Shown here: positions 57,701-64,000 of the stretch, one piece after another
How the letters are laid out: the number at the start of each line of letters is the position of its first letter
Position numbering within the stretch: the first letter of the stretch is position 1
DNA from: Sthenelais limicola
Lineage: Eukaryota > Annelida > Polychaeta > Phyllodocida > Sigalionidae
DNA: 64,000 nucleotides
NCBI GenBank assembly: GCA_942159475.1
Contig: OW804094.1
Span: 58,152,966 to 58,216,965 of the forward strand
Direction: 5' to 3'
Notes under the pieces: model-generated
The model's database searches: none
What the model was told of the DNA's origin: nothing
Seen by the model: the letters and a program-made list of their open reading frames with translations, nothing else
Program-made: the position numbers and the translations under genes

Positions 57701-59964
57701 GCTGCGGGAGCTGTGACGTCGTCATCAGCTATTTTGGTTCCCTCACTAACTGACAAAATTTTTGCTACGTTAGAAATTTGCCCTATCTCACTGTGCTCAG
57801 AATCAGAGTTCTCTTCAATGATTAAAGAGTTTTCTAATCTTACATTTTCCTCTTCAATTTCCTCTAGTGTTAGATTGTCTAGGTTTGCTAGTCTCCAAGC
57901 CTCAAGATTTTCTAGTCCCCCTTCTTCAGTGGGAGATGCGGTGGCGATGTCACCATCCCTGTCATCATCCCTGTCACCATATCTGTCACTGGCTGTGCCC
58001 CCTAGATTGTTATCGTCGTGACTTTCTTGATTTACTCTAACCTCCTCTTCCTTTATAGGACTAAGGGTCACGACATATTTTCCTTTAACAGAACCATACT
58101 TGCTTTCCTCTAATTTAGAAATACATTTTAGCAGACAGTCTAGTCTTTGTTCATCAGATGGTTTTCCAGTTTCGGTGGCGGTGGCTCCCTTTCTGTCACC
58201 GTCCCTGTCACACACCTTTATTTTTTCCTGGTTCTCCTGAATCTTCCTACCCTTATCTTCTGTATAAGAAGTTAGTGTCCCTTTTGAGTCTCCTAATGGA
58301 GTATAGTCACTGATTTCCTTCATATTTGGCACATTTGGTAATAGTTGATCTTCGGGCGAATTTTCAGTTTTTTTCCCAGTGCGTGGGACGTCGCTGACGA
58401 CCGTTATCGAACCGTCCGCTTCCATCTTGTTGAAACACCGGCGGCTGATTAAAAACTTGATTATCAATAGAACTATGCAGATCTTGATTATGTTTGCGAT
58501 GAAATTTTGTTCCACAACCATTTACAGTGTCGAGTTGGGTATCAGACAGGTCTGTTCGGTTTCCTTCCTTCTTATTTTCACCTAAACTATTTTCACCTAA
58601 AACTATTTTCACCTCCGAGTATGGCCGAAAACTACGAGGCCGTAGGCCGAGTTGTTTTTCGGCCATACGAGAATACAGGCCGCCGAAGACGCGATACTGT
58701 GCTATTCTTGCTTTTATTCCATGATTCTTAACTTATTACAACTTAATTTGATTTATTTCATCAAATTGTGCTGTCCGCATGGCTCCCCGATAGTCTCGAA
58801 CGGTTGTGACGTCACTGTACAATACAGGGAGTTTATATTGTCCACCTTGTGAGCGGCAAGTATATCGATTATATTGTACGCTCACGGCCAAATCATGGAA
58901 TAAAGGCCTCCGAAGACACGATACTGTGCTATTCTTGCTTTTATTCCATGATTCTTAACTTAAAACAACTTTATTTGCTTTAATTTCATCAAACTGAGTT
59001 GTCTGCATTGTCTCGAACGGTCGTGACATCACTGTACAATACAGGGAGTTTATATTGTCCACCTTGTGAGCGGCAAGTATATCGATTATATTGTACGCTC
59101 ACGGCCAAATCATGGAATAAAGCAAGAACAGCATAGCCATAGTATCGCATATGAGGGGGCGGGGCTATATTCTCCGAGTTTGGCCGAAAACAACGAGGCT
59201 GAGGCCGAGTTGTTTTTTGGCCATACAAGGAAAATATAGGACCCCGAAGATGCGATACTTTGCTATTCTTGCTTTTATTCCATGATTCTTACCTTAAAAC
59301 AACTTTATTTGCATTAATTTAATCAAACTGTGTTGTCCTCATAGTCTTGAACAGTCATGACGTTACTGTACAATACAAAGAGTTGTACACCTTGTGAGCG
59401 GCAAGTATATCGATTATATTGTACGCTCACGGCCAAATCATGGAATAAACTAAAGGATACTGTAAACCCGGACTGCAAAAGATACATGTTGTTAAATACT
59501 AGTAACATGGGAAGTGTGAATGTAATGTGAATGCCTACCCTTGTAATGACTGGAGATTTGGCAAAGGTTTGAAAATAATTCACCTGAAACAAAAGCATAC
59601 CCCGATTAATACAACGTCAACGCCTACATTCAGACAAGTTCCCTTTAACTAATTTATTAAGACTTAAGTTTTAGAAAGGTTAATTGTTGGGTCGTATCTT
59701 TGACCCGGGATCTTTGATTATGTTGTTTACTCACAAAGGAAAATGACAACATAAAAGGGGAGAGGTGTGGGTGAATACTTGAATCACAATCAAGAATTAT
59801 AAAAAGGGTTTTACCAGGTGGCCGAATTCATCCACAGGCTGGTCGTAAAACATAGAATTTAGGATCTCCTCTATTTTTTGAGGGACTCCATTTTCTTGGT
59901 AATAAACCATGGCCCTCTTCTTGGCCTCATACAGCTGACGGGCGCTTACGCCTTTGTTATCCAT
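39777..59964 (-). CDS. ENO4: Enolase 4 (ENO4) homologue, 13 coding exons, 586 aa
   Basis: Exons, 5' to 3' on the minus strand: 59964-59815, 59583-59539, 49534-49451, 47089-46899, 46707-46570, 44825-44651, 43247-43119, 42928-42866, 41671-41507, 41212-41087, 40898-40703, 40606-40539, 40007-39777. Phases close to 1761 nt with TAA. The N-terminus (AMVYYQENGVPQKIEEILNS) and a Lys/Gly linker are ENO4-specific. The enolase barrel follows: MPLPMISIISGG, KGKYEVITGA, IIGLIDPMRK, GESPDTFIADL and FVKLGGLSRGERVSKINRLL. Enolases convert 2-phosphoglycerate to phosphoenolpyruvate. Here the catalytic His (VSHRSGE in classical enolases) is Thr (VTTSAGE) and the catalytic Lys before the NQIG block is Arg. Activity is therefore doubtful by sequence; mouse ENO4 is needed for sperm flagellum structure. 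Intron 2 spans 10 kb because of the retrotransposon. Human ENO4 is 628 aa. Confidence 0.93.
40921..41006. repeat. 45-bp tandem duplication in ENO4 intron 10
   Basis: A 45-bp unit starting GTCCATTAGCCACAGTATCA occurs twice in tandem (40921 and 40966) without differences over most of its length. It lies directly upstream of exon 11 in genome coordinates. Confidence 0.9.
41672..42865 (-). other. ENO4 intron 8
   Basis: AT-rich intron. An imperfect duplication of the word GTGACAAATGTATATTAAT is visible near 42448-42515. No other feature. Confidence 0.5.
44169..44403. mobile_element. 235-bp MITE with ATAT target duplication
   Basis: Terminal inverted repeats of about 28 bp begin GGGTCAGATTTTCAGAAAAT at the left and GGGACAGATTTTCAGAAAAT at the right, continuing to GTACAATT. 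Both ends are flanked by ATAT (44165-44168, 44404-44407). It is AT-rich without coding capacity, in ENO4 intron 6. Confidence 0.8.
44826..46569 (-). other. ENO4 intron 5
   Basis: No recognised gene or transposon. A run of about 14 G occurs near 46221-46234. Confidence 0.45.
47530..47945 (+). pseudogene. LINE C-terminal zinc-finger (zf-RVT) relic
   Basis: Plus-strand frames encode FHRTIGCNAYLKRIRM, then CKFCDEGGIVHM (a CxxC...H finger), then WRLIFDWVRNSRLLQK and a basic tail. This matches the RT-associated zinc-binding region of L1/Tx1-type LINEs. At least one frame shift separates the CKFC part from the open frame at 47631-47930. It is antisense in ENO4 intron 3. Confidence 0.6.
47946..49450 (-). 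other. Rest of ENO4 intron 3
   Basis: Contains a 12-bp-stem palindrome (TTTAGATTGATG and its complement) at 48288-48315 and A-rich stretches, but no gene. Confidence 0.45.
49733..50106. mobile_element. Palindromic MITE copy, left of the retrotransposon
   Basis: 49733-49876 is one ~144-bp imperfect palindrome: AGCAAGAACAGCATAGTATC reads outward to the complementary GATACTTTGCTATTCTTGCT, with a GTATGGCCGAAAACAA / TTGTTTTTCAGCCATAC inner stem. A ~190-bp AT-rich segment then starts TTTATTCCATGATT and ends in its complement AATCATGGAAT near 50052-50062. The next palindrome (50071 onward) is cut at GGGGGGCTATAT by the retrotransposon. Confidence 0.8.
50559..50648 (-). repeat. 45-bp tandem repeat in the LINE 3' UTR
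   Basis: ACTGGTCGAGAGTGATTAAA and the following 25 bp occur twice in tandem (50561 and 50606). A third, diverged start lies near 50498. Short 3' UTR repeats are also present in the sibling LINE. Confidence 0.8.
50968..53784 (-). CDS. LINE endonuclease-reverse transcriptase (5' end broken)
   Basis: 938 aa from the first intact Met. APE-type endonuclease: IQETW (Glu13), MGDFNYD (Asp126, Asn128) and LSDHLPV (Asp194, His195). RT: NYRPISC (~494-500), FGFRQGKSI, FLDFKKAFDTVNH (~564-576), GVPQGTSLGPL (~622-632) and QHFADDTVLY (Asp655-Asp656), then a long thumb and C-terminal tail with SLWNGLP. It nicks target DNA and reverse-transcribes element RNA (target-primed reverse transcription). The natural ORF starts at ATG 53886-53884; an in-frame TAA at 53826-53824 directly follows the SWN motif that holds the first catalytic Asn. 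Translation from 53784 would lack that strand, so the copy is probably inactive for insertion though its RT is open. Confidence 0.9.
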   Translation of the reverse strand: MKSMSPQILSIQETWLNGNTKDNEITVTDYKLLRSDRTLKRRGGGLATYIHKSFDVSEGGSISGKLTVSNKNIEIQGFVISKKNMKTKVVFNVYRPPQGCMIEAVACLDEALNSIDSSKDVIVMGDFNYDSDIIEEGKTKNADRFGTLLSKFNLHQTIKVPSRISKKSSSKIDHIHTNVKYTNESGTINLNLSDHLPVFLQVKKLRNTYKQETFQARNTKNLDIKILRDILRDLDWTKFYQTREVNEAWKILYATIELYVNRMCPVKTFKKVNKTPEWYSKVIIEMSKNRDKAYHRARNNGTEENWKEARRQRCRLNEEIRRSKNSYLERQVNLNRSNPHKFWETIKPIIAKDKCKDRENEIMINNGEGMRLSGKAAADEFNEYFVNVGPNLAKNIPSIPSGTTVEEDKNINDFNFRPITDISVELALQKVGNYKASGIDLMPTRILKPCMMALSKQFAYLYNLSLQTASVPIEFKNATVTPIYKKGDKTCTGNYRPISCIILPAKILESCVQGQLSTHLESNKLLCDVQFGFRQGKSINDALDNLFTYTYDNINNKKSTDLIFLDFKKAFDTVNHKLLLGKLQNFGIKNHSLNWFHNYLDERTQKVVINGRLSSSRGVTCGVPQGTSLGPLLFITYINDLHKAVKHSHIQHFADDTVLYNLRDKKSGNNIELQEDLNGVVRWCEVNKISLNIKKCKHLNISLRPERSMNSCYSIGHHELDSVDYYKFLGVEIDRQLNFKNFLDKKINVVRAKIKSLSKLYGICDRNTLLLIYKVTIMPHLDYGDIFYQTAPQRYLDRVQSLQNAALKIVLELPKFTSTREIHRAVNLPTLDTRRQSHTLELAFRRTLNTDNLDNRNIVLRGLSKGKKLKVPHPKNESFKKSYIFRMASLWNGLPANPRSIKTRKEFKVYLKSSYPQEYDVHLREQNIPQGQENTVLL
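53887..55351 (-). other. Spacer between the SGNH and endonuclease-RT ORFs
   Basis: About 1.5 kb without a long frame; a 67-codon frame at 54174-53971 is unrecognised. A 44-bp word containing GTGCTCATGAAAGCTCCTGT is repeated at about 54291-54334 and 55101-55144. It could be the 5' leader of the RT ORF or a decayed coding part. Confidence 0.5.
55352..56005 (-). CDS. SGNH-hydrolase-like (esterase) ORF of the LINE
   Basis: 217 aa. SGNH block I is IGDSRASGLD (Gly12-Asp13-Ser14, with Ser14 the predicted nucleophile), block II is the Gly in ARGAD (Gly40) and block III is SGICN (Gly66...Asn69). A C-terminal D-x-x-H block is not obvious. SGNH domains are known in ORF1 of CR1/L2-type LINEs, where they may act on lipids or esters; the role is unproved. 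It starts 46 nt after the NADAR stop, in a different frame, on the same strand. Open throughout. The C-terminus is basic (NRSKRKH). Confidence 0.75.
   Translation of the reverse strand: MALARREVAVIGDSRASGLDATFASLEPNLDVSVFVARGADTHSIVERSTHFRMIEKPKVVVIASGICNLTQRDHLTKEVGLRYTCPTLLSADTEEALEQARMSICQTAPQNLPPPTILFCTTIGVDLVKYNVFNSQKSWRLNQILTQSKLKMIEEDQGLLNKLVIAYNNTVKDNNKNHHVPTPYVSQLVHMNRSKRKHITTKQPIYEAFYFKLSED
56052..56672 (-). CDS. NADAR-domain (YbiA-like) ORF of the LINE
   Basis: 206 aa; the domain covers about residues 46-204. Family motifs in order: SNFYPI (53-58), YHSAEHAYQ (67-75) and Lys78, SPMQAKWLG (96-104), Trp119, KFSQHEFL (134-141), ITADEKWG (156-163), GKNNFGHILDEVRKVL (188-203). This is the pattern of E. 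coli YbiA (SEHYFQAQKF, SPM, WG, GKNRLGYLLMELR). NADAR proteins act on ADP-ribose or riboflavin-pathway intermediates as N-glycosidases, and some remove ADP-ribose from nucleic acids. The first 45 residues overlap the end of ORF1 by 86 nt in another frame. It has no stop codons and may be cargo acquired by the element; it could also come from an older nested insertion. Confidence 0.85.
   Translation of the reverse strand: MVLGHIVVRGKAHKSFSSADLNLLPPGCRPEDVSQLPVDNGGLGFHEKHSCYSNFYPIEIRYKGETYHSAEHAYQCTKARHYGFPQQANTIREAPSPMQAKWLGGKLDKQVASQQMRSWEKVEVKILTEIATEKFSQHEFLTKKLLDEKIKGFYEITADEKWGVRKNTRGVLVSNGGRVPLKVNSFKGKNNFGHILDEVRKVLTVN
56587..58521 (-). CDS. ORF1-like coiled-coil protein of the LINE
   Basis: 644 aa from the first Met. 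A second Met (residue 33, codon at 58425, MEADGSITVV) may be the true start, because the first 32 residues look like a chance hydrophobic run. The middle is acidic with GDRDGD-type repeats. Predicted coiled coil lies around residues 310-460 (RLQRELHSINLKANMITRKL). A C-terminal globular part (about 500-625) has VLIEGVPERW and TRAIYVELDSSRTKKIILNQ, resembling the RRM/C-terminal region of LINE ORF1 proteins that bind element RNA. No zinc knuckle is visible. It overlaps the NADAR start. Confidence 0.7.
   Translation of the reverse strand: MVVEQNFIANIIKICIVLLIIKFLISRRCFNKMEADGSITVVSDVPRTGKKTENSPEDQLLPNVPNMKEISDYTPLGDSKGTLTSYTEDKGRKIQENQEKIKVCDRDGDRKGATATETGKPSDEQRLDCLLKCISKLEESKYGSVKGKYVVTLSPIKEEEVRVNQESHDDNNLGGTASDRYGDRDDDRDGDIATASPTEEGGLENLEAWRLANLDNLTLEEIEEENVRLENSLIIEENSDSEHSEIGQISNVAKILSVSEGTKIADDDVTAPAAVNGQTGIDPQNLTNLTELDEEISHVLNKEKTVDDETALIQKITEKVLDRLAAESGPEMIWKENRRLQRELHSINLKANMITRKLNNKLKWYELNYKNMNRRLRKIETSYVCTELNNPITENGSKGDNPPEIQEQPGDTFVDIAAIEAIAELDEAVNQSVLDIRLTIGENLEKIEQLGNKIEKVGETVASLNSDISEQILSSNKTVTKDSKVDGSTHVLIEGVPERWQHGSPRPCAPITDGNFYSIVEDTDGLVRQIIGPAAQIKDDGKFLAYRVGIPKSRLTRAIYVELDSSRTKKIILNQAKDIRRRTGLRIWFNRYKPDTHDQNYQMVVDCQKLLQLHNRCGTGTYSSKGEGTQVFLIGRPQPPSARV
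58570..58612 (-). repeat. Short tandem words at the LINE 5' end
   Basis: ATTTTCACCTAAACT is repeated about three times at 14-15 bp spacing directly next to the inferred insertion boundary. It could be element 5' sequence or added during insertion. Confidence 0.55.
58613..59449. mobile_element. Palindromic MITE cluster, right of the retrotransposon
   Basis: It resumes the interrupted palindrome (CTCCGAGTATGGCCGAAAAC). It then has three segments starting TTTATTCCATGATT and ending AATCATGGAATAAA (about 58709-58902, 58935-59120, 59269-59448), separated by full or partial palindromes. All share TGAGCGGCAAGTATATCGAT and TGTACGCTCACGGCCAAATC. Alternating foldback and TIR-flanked segments suggest tandem or nested insertion of one MITE family. 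Confidence 0.8.
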
Positions 59965-60414
59965 AATTGCCAAATTTCCAAGACGATACGAACACCGATT
60001 TTATCCTCGCTAATAAATGATGTAAAGAACAAGAGGTCCCAAGAAGATATTGTCTGTTTTCTCTGGTTCAAAAATATATCCCAACAGGTGCTATCACTCC
60101 GAGTACGCCATATTTGACGTTGCCATGGACGCTTCTAGATGTCGTAAATTTTTATAGCGAGTTCTTTTGAACCACGGGTGAATTTCAAAAGAAAGATCTG
60201 TGTAATTTTGATTTGAGATATTTTCAAAAGTCAAAAGCAAACCTTTCAGGCAATATTTAGAAGGTAATTCCTTTCCGGATGTAGCAGACGACACACGGTC
60301 TACACGTACGGAGGGTCAAGGTCGCACCTGTTGTTGTACCAAAACAAACAATTCCTGTTTTCCGTTGAACTAATAGGCACCGCTTGTAGAGGAGCAATTA
60401 TTTCACTTTTCAGC
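59965..60414. promoter_or_regulatory. Divergent promoter between ENO4 and ANKRD53-like gene
   Basis: Only 450 bp separate the two start codons, which point apart. At 60119-60132, GTTGCCATGGACGC resembles an RFX X-box: the half-site GTTGCC (GGCAAC on the minus strand) is perfect, the other half is poor. No TATA box is evident. Joint regulation is inferred from distance only. Confidence 0.5.
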
Positions 60415-63400
60415 ATGGATTTAAAACTTCTTAATATCAATAGTAACAATTCTTCGGGCAATTCCCCGCCGCCTATGGCAAGCACAAGGAGACGAAGCAA
60501 ACTTGGCTTCACCAACGACAAGAAACTCTCCGATGATGAGTTTATGGCAGCCGCTATAGGAGACACTGAATGGCTGAGACAGAGTTTGAGAAATAATGGA
60601 GGCCTTATCAATTATGACCAGAATGTAAGTGGATGCTAAACAGCTTATAGAAATCGACCCTTTCACAAGTCACAAGAGAAAAGTGTATTGTTTACACGTC
60701 GTTGCTAGGTCGCCATTGGCATTGGCCATTGCCATTGCGCTATCGATCCGGATAACGCAAACTATCATAATCATTACCGGTACCAGGGTTCCTAACATCA
60801 GAATCTAAATACCATTTAGGCAGTAGGGTTGAATCATGTTTTTATAATTCAAGACAGTCATATTTTGTGAATTATAAGTTGGTGATTTTTCCGAAAACAA
60901 CGAGTTTGTGTTTCTTTGTCGTAGGGTCTAACACCTATCCACCTGGCTTCAATCCATGGTCGCCTTGATTGCCTGCGTCTCCTGGTGGAGAAATTAAAGG
61001 TGGAAGTAAATCTCCCTTCAACCACGGGATGGCGCCCTATACACCTAGCTATCAGCAACCAGACGGGCAAGAGATCATTTAATTGCCTCAGTTATCTTTT
61101 ATCTAAAGGGGCAGACCCTTCAGCGTAAGTTTGAACAAAAATACCGCATACTGATAGGCCTACTACGGTACTTAACAACGGGAATTTCACTTTTTAAAAT
61201 ATAACGCAAATATGCTTGTGGAAATAATTATTAGATTTTTATAGCCCAAACCGGAGCCAAATACCAAGTTATCCCATATTATCACAGAATTAATTAAAAC
61301 ATATATAGCCTACCGTACGGTGTATATAAATGGAATATTTAATAAAAAGTGAAAGTAGAATTTAGAGGCTACAGACAATTAGGCCTGCCAATGAAATCGC
61401 ATAATAGGCCTATATAAAGTAAAGGCTGACGTCAATCACTCAGGCCATCAAATCAATCAAAAAGTATAAAACTTTATTTAAAAATACCCATGAACTGTAT
61501 AGCCATATCTTTCATCTAGTCATGATTCGTGCGATCGATGCCCAGTATATCATTCATATTTTCCCGGCAGAAAAAATGAAGATAACCTGACGCCTATGCA
61601 CCAAGCAGCGAGTGAAGGCCACGTCCAATGTATGAAAGCTTTGATCGATGCTGGCGCTGATATTGATGGAGAGGATGCCAGAGGCCACAAGCCCATAGAC
61701 CTCGCTAAACTCTGGGGTCACAAGAAATGTGGCAGGTTAGTTTGGTTTCCGTTCTTGTTCCTACAATTATAAATTGCATCTATGACAAAAATATAGTATA
61801 AATTATTTACCTTCATATGATCCATTTATCTATCTTAAAAATAGAGTACCTTTTTGATAGGTATGTATGCAAGATTGACACAAATTTACATATCTCAATT
61901 ACTTCATGGCACATTTTATCGCGAGGCCGATCATTGTATTAAAGTATTAACAGAGATCTGAAGAACCTGAAGTTGATCAAACAAATACAGTAAATGAAAA
62001 CATGTGTGATATGAGGTGTCCATTTTAAGTTCACATCGGATGATGAGACATTGATGGTAATTCAAGAATTCATATCTGCCACCACACGTATCCAACATTT
62101 CACAAGTGGACTTATTTGTTTCCTATATTAGTTTCCACAATATTAGTTTCCCCGTATATTATATATTATACTGGACACTGTAAGAACTTATCAATACTTT
62201 TGATCTTATTCTTTATGTCAGCACTTTTCATCTTCTGAGGTTACAATTGCAATTCATCCTTCATTCTTTGTGTACGTACGTGGTGTACTTCCTTTTAATT
62301 TATTTAAATGATCTTTAATTCTACAAGAATTCACCGGTCACAAGTTGAACAAAAAGCGATTAAACTCTCACCCGTATCACCTTTCATTCTGTAAATAATA
62401 CTTCGCACGATAAGAAATGTGCATCTTGCTTCGCATGTTAGGTATCAATGCAAAAATCTTCGGTCAATTTAGTCTGAATATGCATTATATTACTTCGAGA
62501 TCTGTTGTTGTAACATTTATTTCTAAGTGTTTTAGTTACATTTAGATAAATATCTATTTAATTATGGATACCGGTATGTAATTATGATGCCATTCCTCTC
62601 TTGAAACATAGTTCTAATAATTTATGTTTTCTGCTTAAAATAAGCCGACGTTTACATGGAGGTAAATATATTTTCCCCCTGTTCATAAGAAAACCAATAT
62701 TGAAGCAGACCATTATTGGTTATCTAACGTTCATGTTGATAATCAAAGCTTATTTGCAATTCGCTTCATCGGATCGCAATTTAATCCCGACGAGATGATT
62801 TAATTTCAGAATTCTCGCTGCTGAGATGTGGCACCGAGATAAAGATTTCATTGCGAAAGAAATGAACCAACTGAAGAAAGTCAAGATGCAGCAAGTCCTT
62901 CGGGAAATAGAAGATGACGAAGACCTCCGAAATGATCGTCAGTTTTATGGGGATGCTGCTTTCAAACAATGGCTCGACGTGAAATCCTTACCAAATACCC
63001 CACAGGCTCCTGCCTCTCCTAGGAAGAAGGCAGGCGTGGAGGGGAATGTTCCCGAGAAACGCGCGCCTCTCCAAAAAGCGAATAGTTACCAGCAGCGCGC
63101 CAGGCGATCTGCAAGAACGTCTACGCAAACACCCGCAGCCAAGTCAGAGGCTGGAGAAGTCCCTATGCAAAGTCCTAATCAGGATGAGTCTAAGCAGTAC
63201 GTGGCCGAGGTGAAATTTATAGAGCCCGAATCATCATCGCCACAAGAGGACAGTGACAACAAGCCAAAAGAGGAGAACAAAAGGCCAACGCTTGTGAATC
63301 CGATTCCTTGGAACAAATCTCCTAAACTTCCTCCACCTGAGTATGTGTCTATTCTTCCCGACCATTACCCTAGAGATATCTATACATTCATTCCCAAGTA

Positions 63401-63932
63401 TCCCGCAGTCCGAAAAAGGAGTCCAAAACCAAGGGACGAGTCACCACTACGCAGTGGGATGGAAAGCTCTGCTGATCTTTGCCAAGATTCGGGCACGATT
63501 CTGCGAATGCCTAAACTGCCAGCTGACGTGATAGAAAAAGCCCTGGGTAAAGACCCTTTCAAGAAAGAGAGAAGGGTCGTATTCAATTGCGAGAACATCA
63601 TTGATGTGCAAACTCGTAAGCATTACGATGCCGATAACGATGGGATTCCGCGCCAAGAGATCGGTCTACACATGACTAATCAGCTTGATTCTCACATGTT
63701 TAGAGCGGGTCTCCAACCAGAGAGAATTCCAACCACTCCGAGCACGGTCATCTCTGGAATTACTTCGTCAAGGTCCAGCTCGACCAGTCGGAGTATCGGG
63801 CCCTTTAGTTCAGTTAGAGTAGATGTAGCCAGTGTAAAATCTCTCATGGACAAAATGACTAGAACAACCGATTATGCTGATCTCCAGGTGCCGGAGGTCA
63901 CCCCCAAAGCTCCTTCTCAACCAGTTGTCTGA
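60415..63932 (+). CDS. ANKRD53-like ankyrin-repeat protein, 4 coding exons, 565 aa
   Basis: Exons: 60415-60624, 60925-61124, 61571-61735, 62810-63932; GT-AG junctions, phases close to 1698 nt ending TGA. Residues 1-70 end with GDTEWLRQSL, like GNVEWLRFCL in human ANKRD53. Ankyrin repeats follow: GLTPIHLASIHGRLDCLRLL (~71-90), GWRPIHLAIS, LTPMHQAASEGHVQCMKALI and ARGHKPIDLAKLWGHKKCGR. Then comes MWHRDKDFIAKEMNQLKKVK (human: MWKKDKKDFAREM) and AAFKQWLDVK. The last exon adds a long, Pro/Ser-rich disordered tail with several SP sites. Human ANKRD53 (about 530 aa) is reported at spindle poles and microtubules; the function here is inferred. The ATG at 60415 was chosen because an in-frame ATG at 60331 adds a non-conserved stretch. 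The poly(A) site lies beyond the window. Confidence 0.85.
61736..62809 (+). other. Intron 3 of the ANKRD53-like gene
   Basis: About 1.1 kb, AT-rich, without recognisable elements. Donor AG|GTTAG is slightly unusual; the phase (AG|A, Arg) closes correctly with exon 4. Confidence 0.55.
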
Positions 63933-64000
63933 AAGATCAGAAACCCGCGCTCCAAAGGAATTGATTATCTTCTTTGATAAAATGAAGCTCATACATCAAT

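Larger units (their letters stand above)
50107..58612 (-). mobile_element. 8.5-kb multi-ORF LINE (CR1/L2-like) with NADAR and SGNH genes
   Basis: On the minus strand the order is: 5' end with 15-bp tandem words, ORF1-like protein, NADAR, SGNH hydrolase, ~1.5-kb spacer, endonuclease-RT, ~860-bp 3' UTR, a GAATAAAAA signal and a (TA)n tail at about 50107-50130. The boundaries are supported because a palindromic MITE is interrupted at GGCTATAT (left) and resumes at CTCCGAGTATGG (right). An uninterrupted copy at 49733-49876 shows the two parts are contiguous. It lies in sense orientation in ENO4 intron 2. All 5' ORFs are open; the endonuclease start has a stop codon. Confidence 0.8.

Noticed and set aside
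55794..58731. Plus-strand frames across the retrotransposon ORFs
   Set aside because: Antisense shadows of the ORF1, NADAR and SGNH frames, which carry family motifs.
60331..60414. Upstream in-frame Met for the ANKRD53-like protein
   Set aside because: The added residues are hydrophobic and unlike the family; the ATG at 60415 is a better start, though this is not proved.
1..64000. CRISPR arrays, operons, tRNA or rRNA genes
   Set aside because: The window is spliced animal DNA; the tandem arrays lack spacer structure, and no tRNA or rRNA fold or conserved box was recognised by eye.

Overview
The window is nuclear DNA of a metazoan. It carries spliced genes with GT-AG introns, AT-rich non-coding DNA, many LINE, LTR and DNA-transposon remnants, and simple repeats. 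Three conserved animal genes can be assembled exon by exon with consistent reading phase. The gene content and the CR1/L2-like retroelements fit a non-vertebrate animal, probably marine. I cannot name the species, and a deuterostome or lophotrochozoan are both possible.

Layout. 1-8,300: no gene; an inverted-repeat unit holding two identical 98-bp copies, degenerate 21-bp minisatellites, two blocks of a 115-bp tandem repeat, purine-rich and CCA tracts, and a long hairpin. 8,309-39,418 (+): a 17-coding-exon gene for a shootin-1 homologue (577 aa) with a TATA box and a poly(A) signal. Its introns hold two more minisatellite arrays, MITEs, a copied exon fragment, and (mostly in the 11.9-kb intron 11) LINE relics, a tyrosine-recombinase gene, a TIR transposon, Gag/protease remains and a 5'-truncated LINE. 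39,777-59,964 (-): a 13-coding-exon ENO4 (enolase 4) homologue (586 aa), tail to tail with shootin-1. Its 10-kb intron 2 contains an 8.5-kb retrotransposon inserted in a palindromic MITE. 60,415-63,932 (+): a 4-exon ANKRD53-like ankyrin gene (565 aa), divergent from ENO4 across 450 bp.

The most unusual object is the retrotransposon in ENO4 intron 2. On one strand it carries an ORF1-like coiled-coil protein, an intact NADAR (YbiA-like) ORF, an intact SGNH-hydrolase ORF, a spacer, and an endonuclease-reverse transcriptase ORF with a stop codon at its endonuclease N-terminus. SGNH domains are known in CR1/L2-type LINEs; I do not know of a described LINE with a NADAR gene. A sibling of the same family lies in shootin-1 intron 11. 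The convergent shootin-1/ENO4 pair has the same arrangement as SHTN1/ENO4 on human chromosome 10, as far as I recall, so it looks like old conserved microsynteny.
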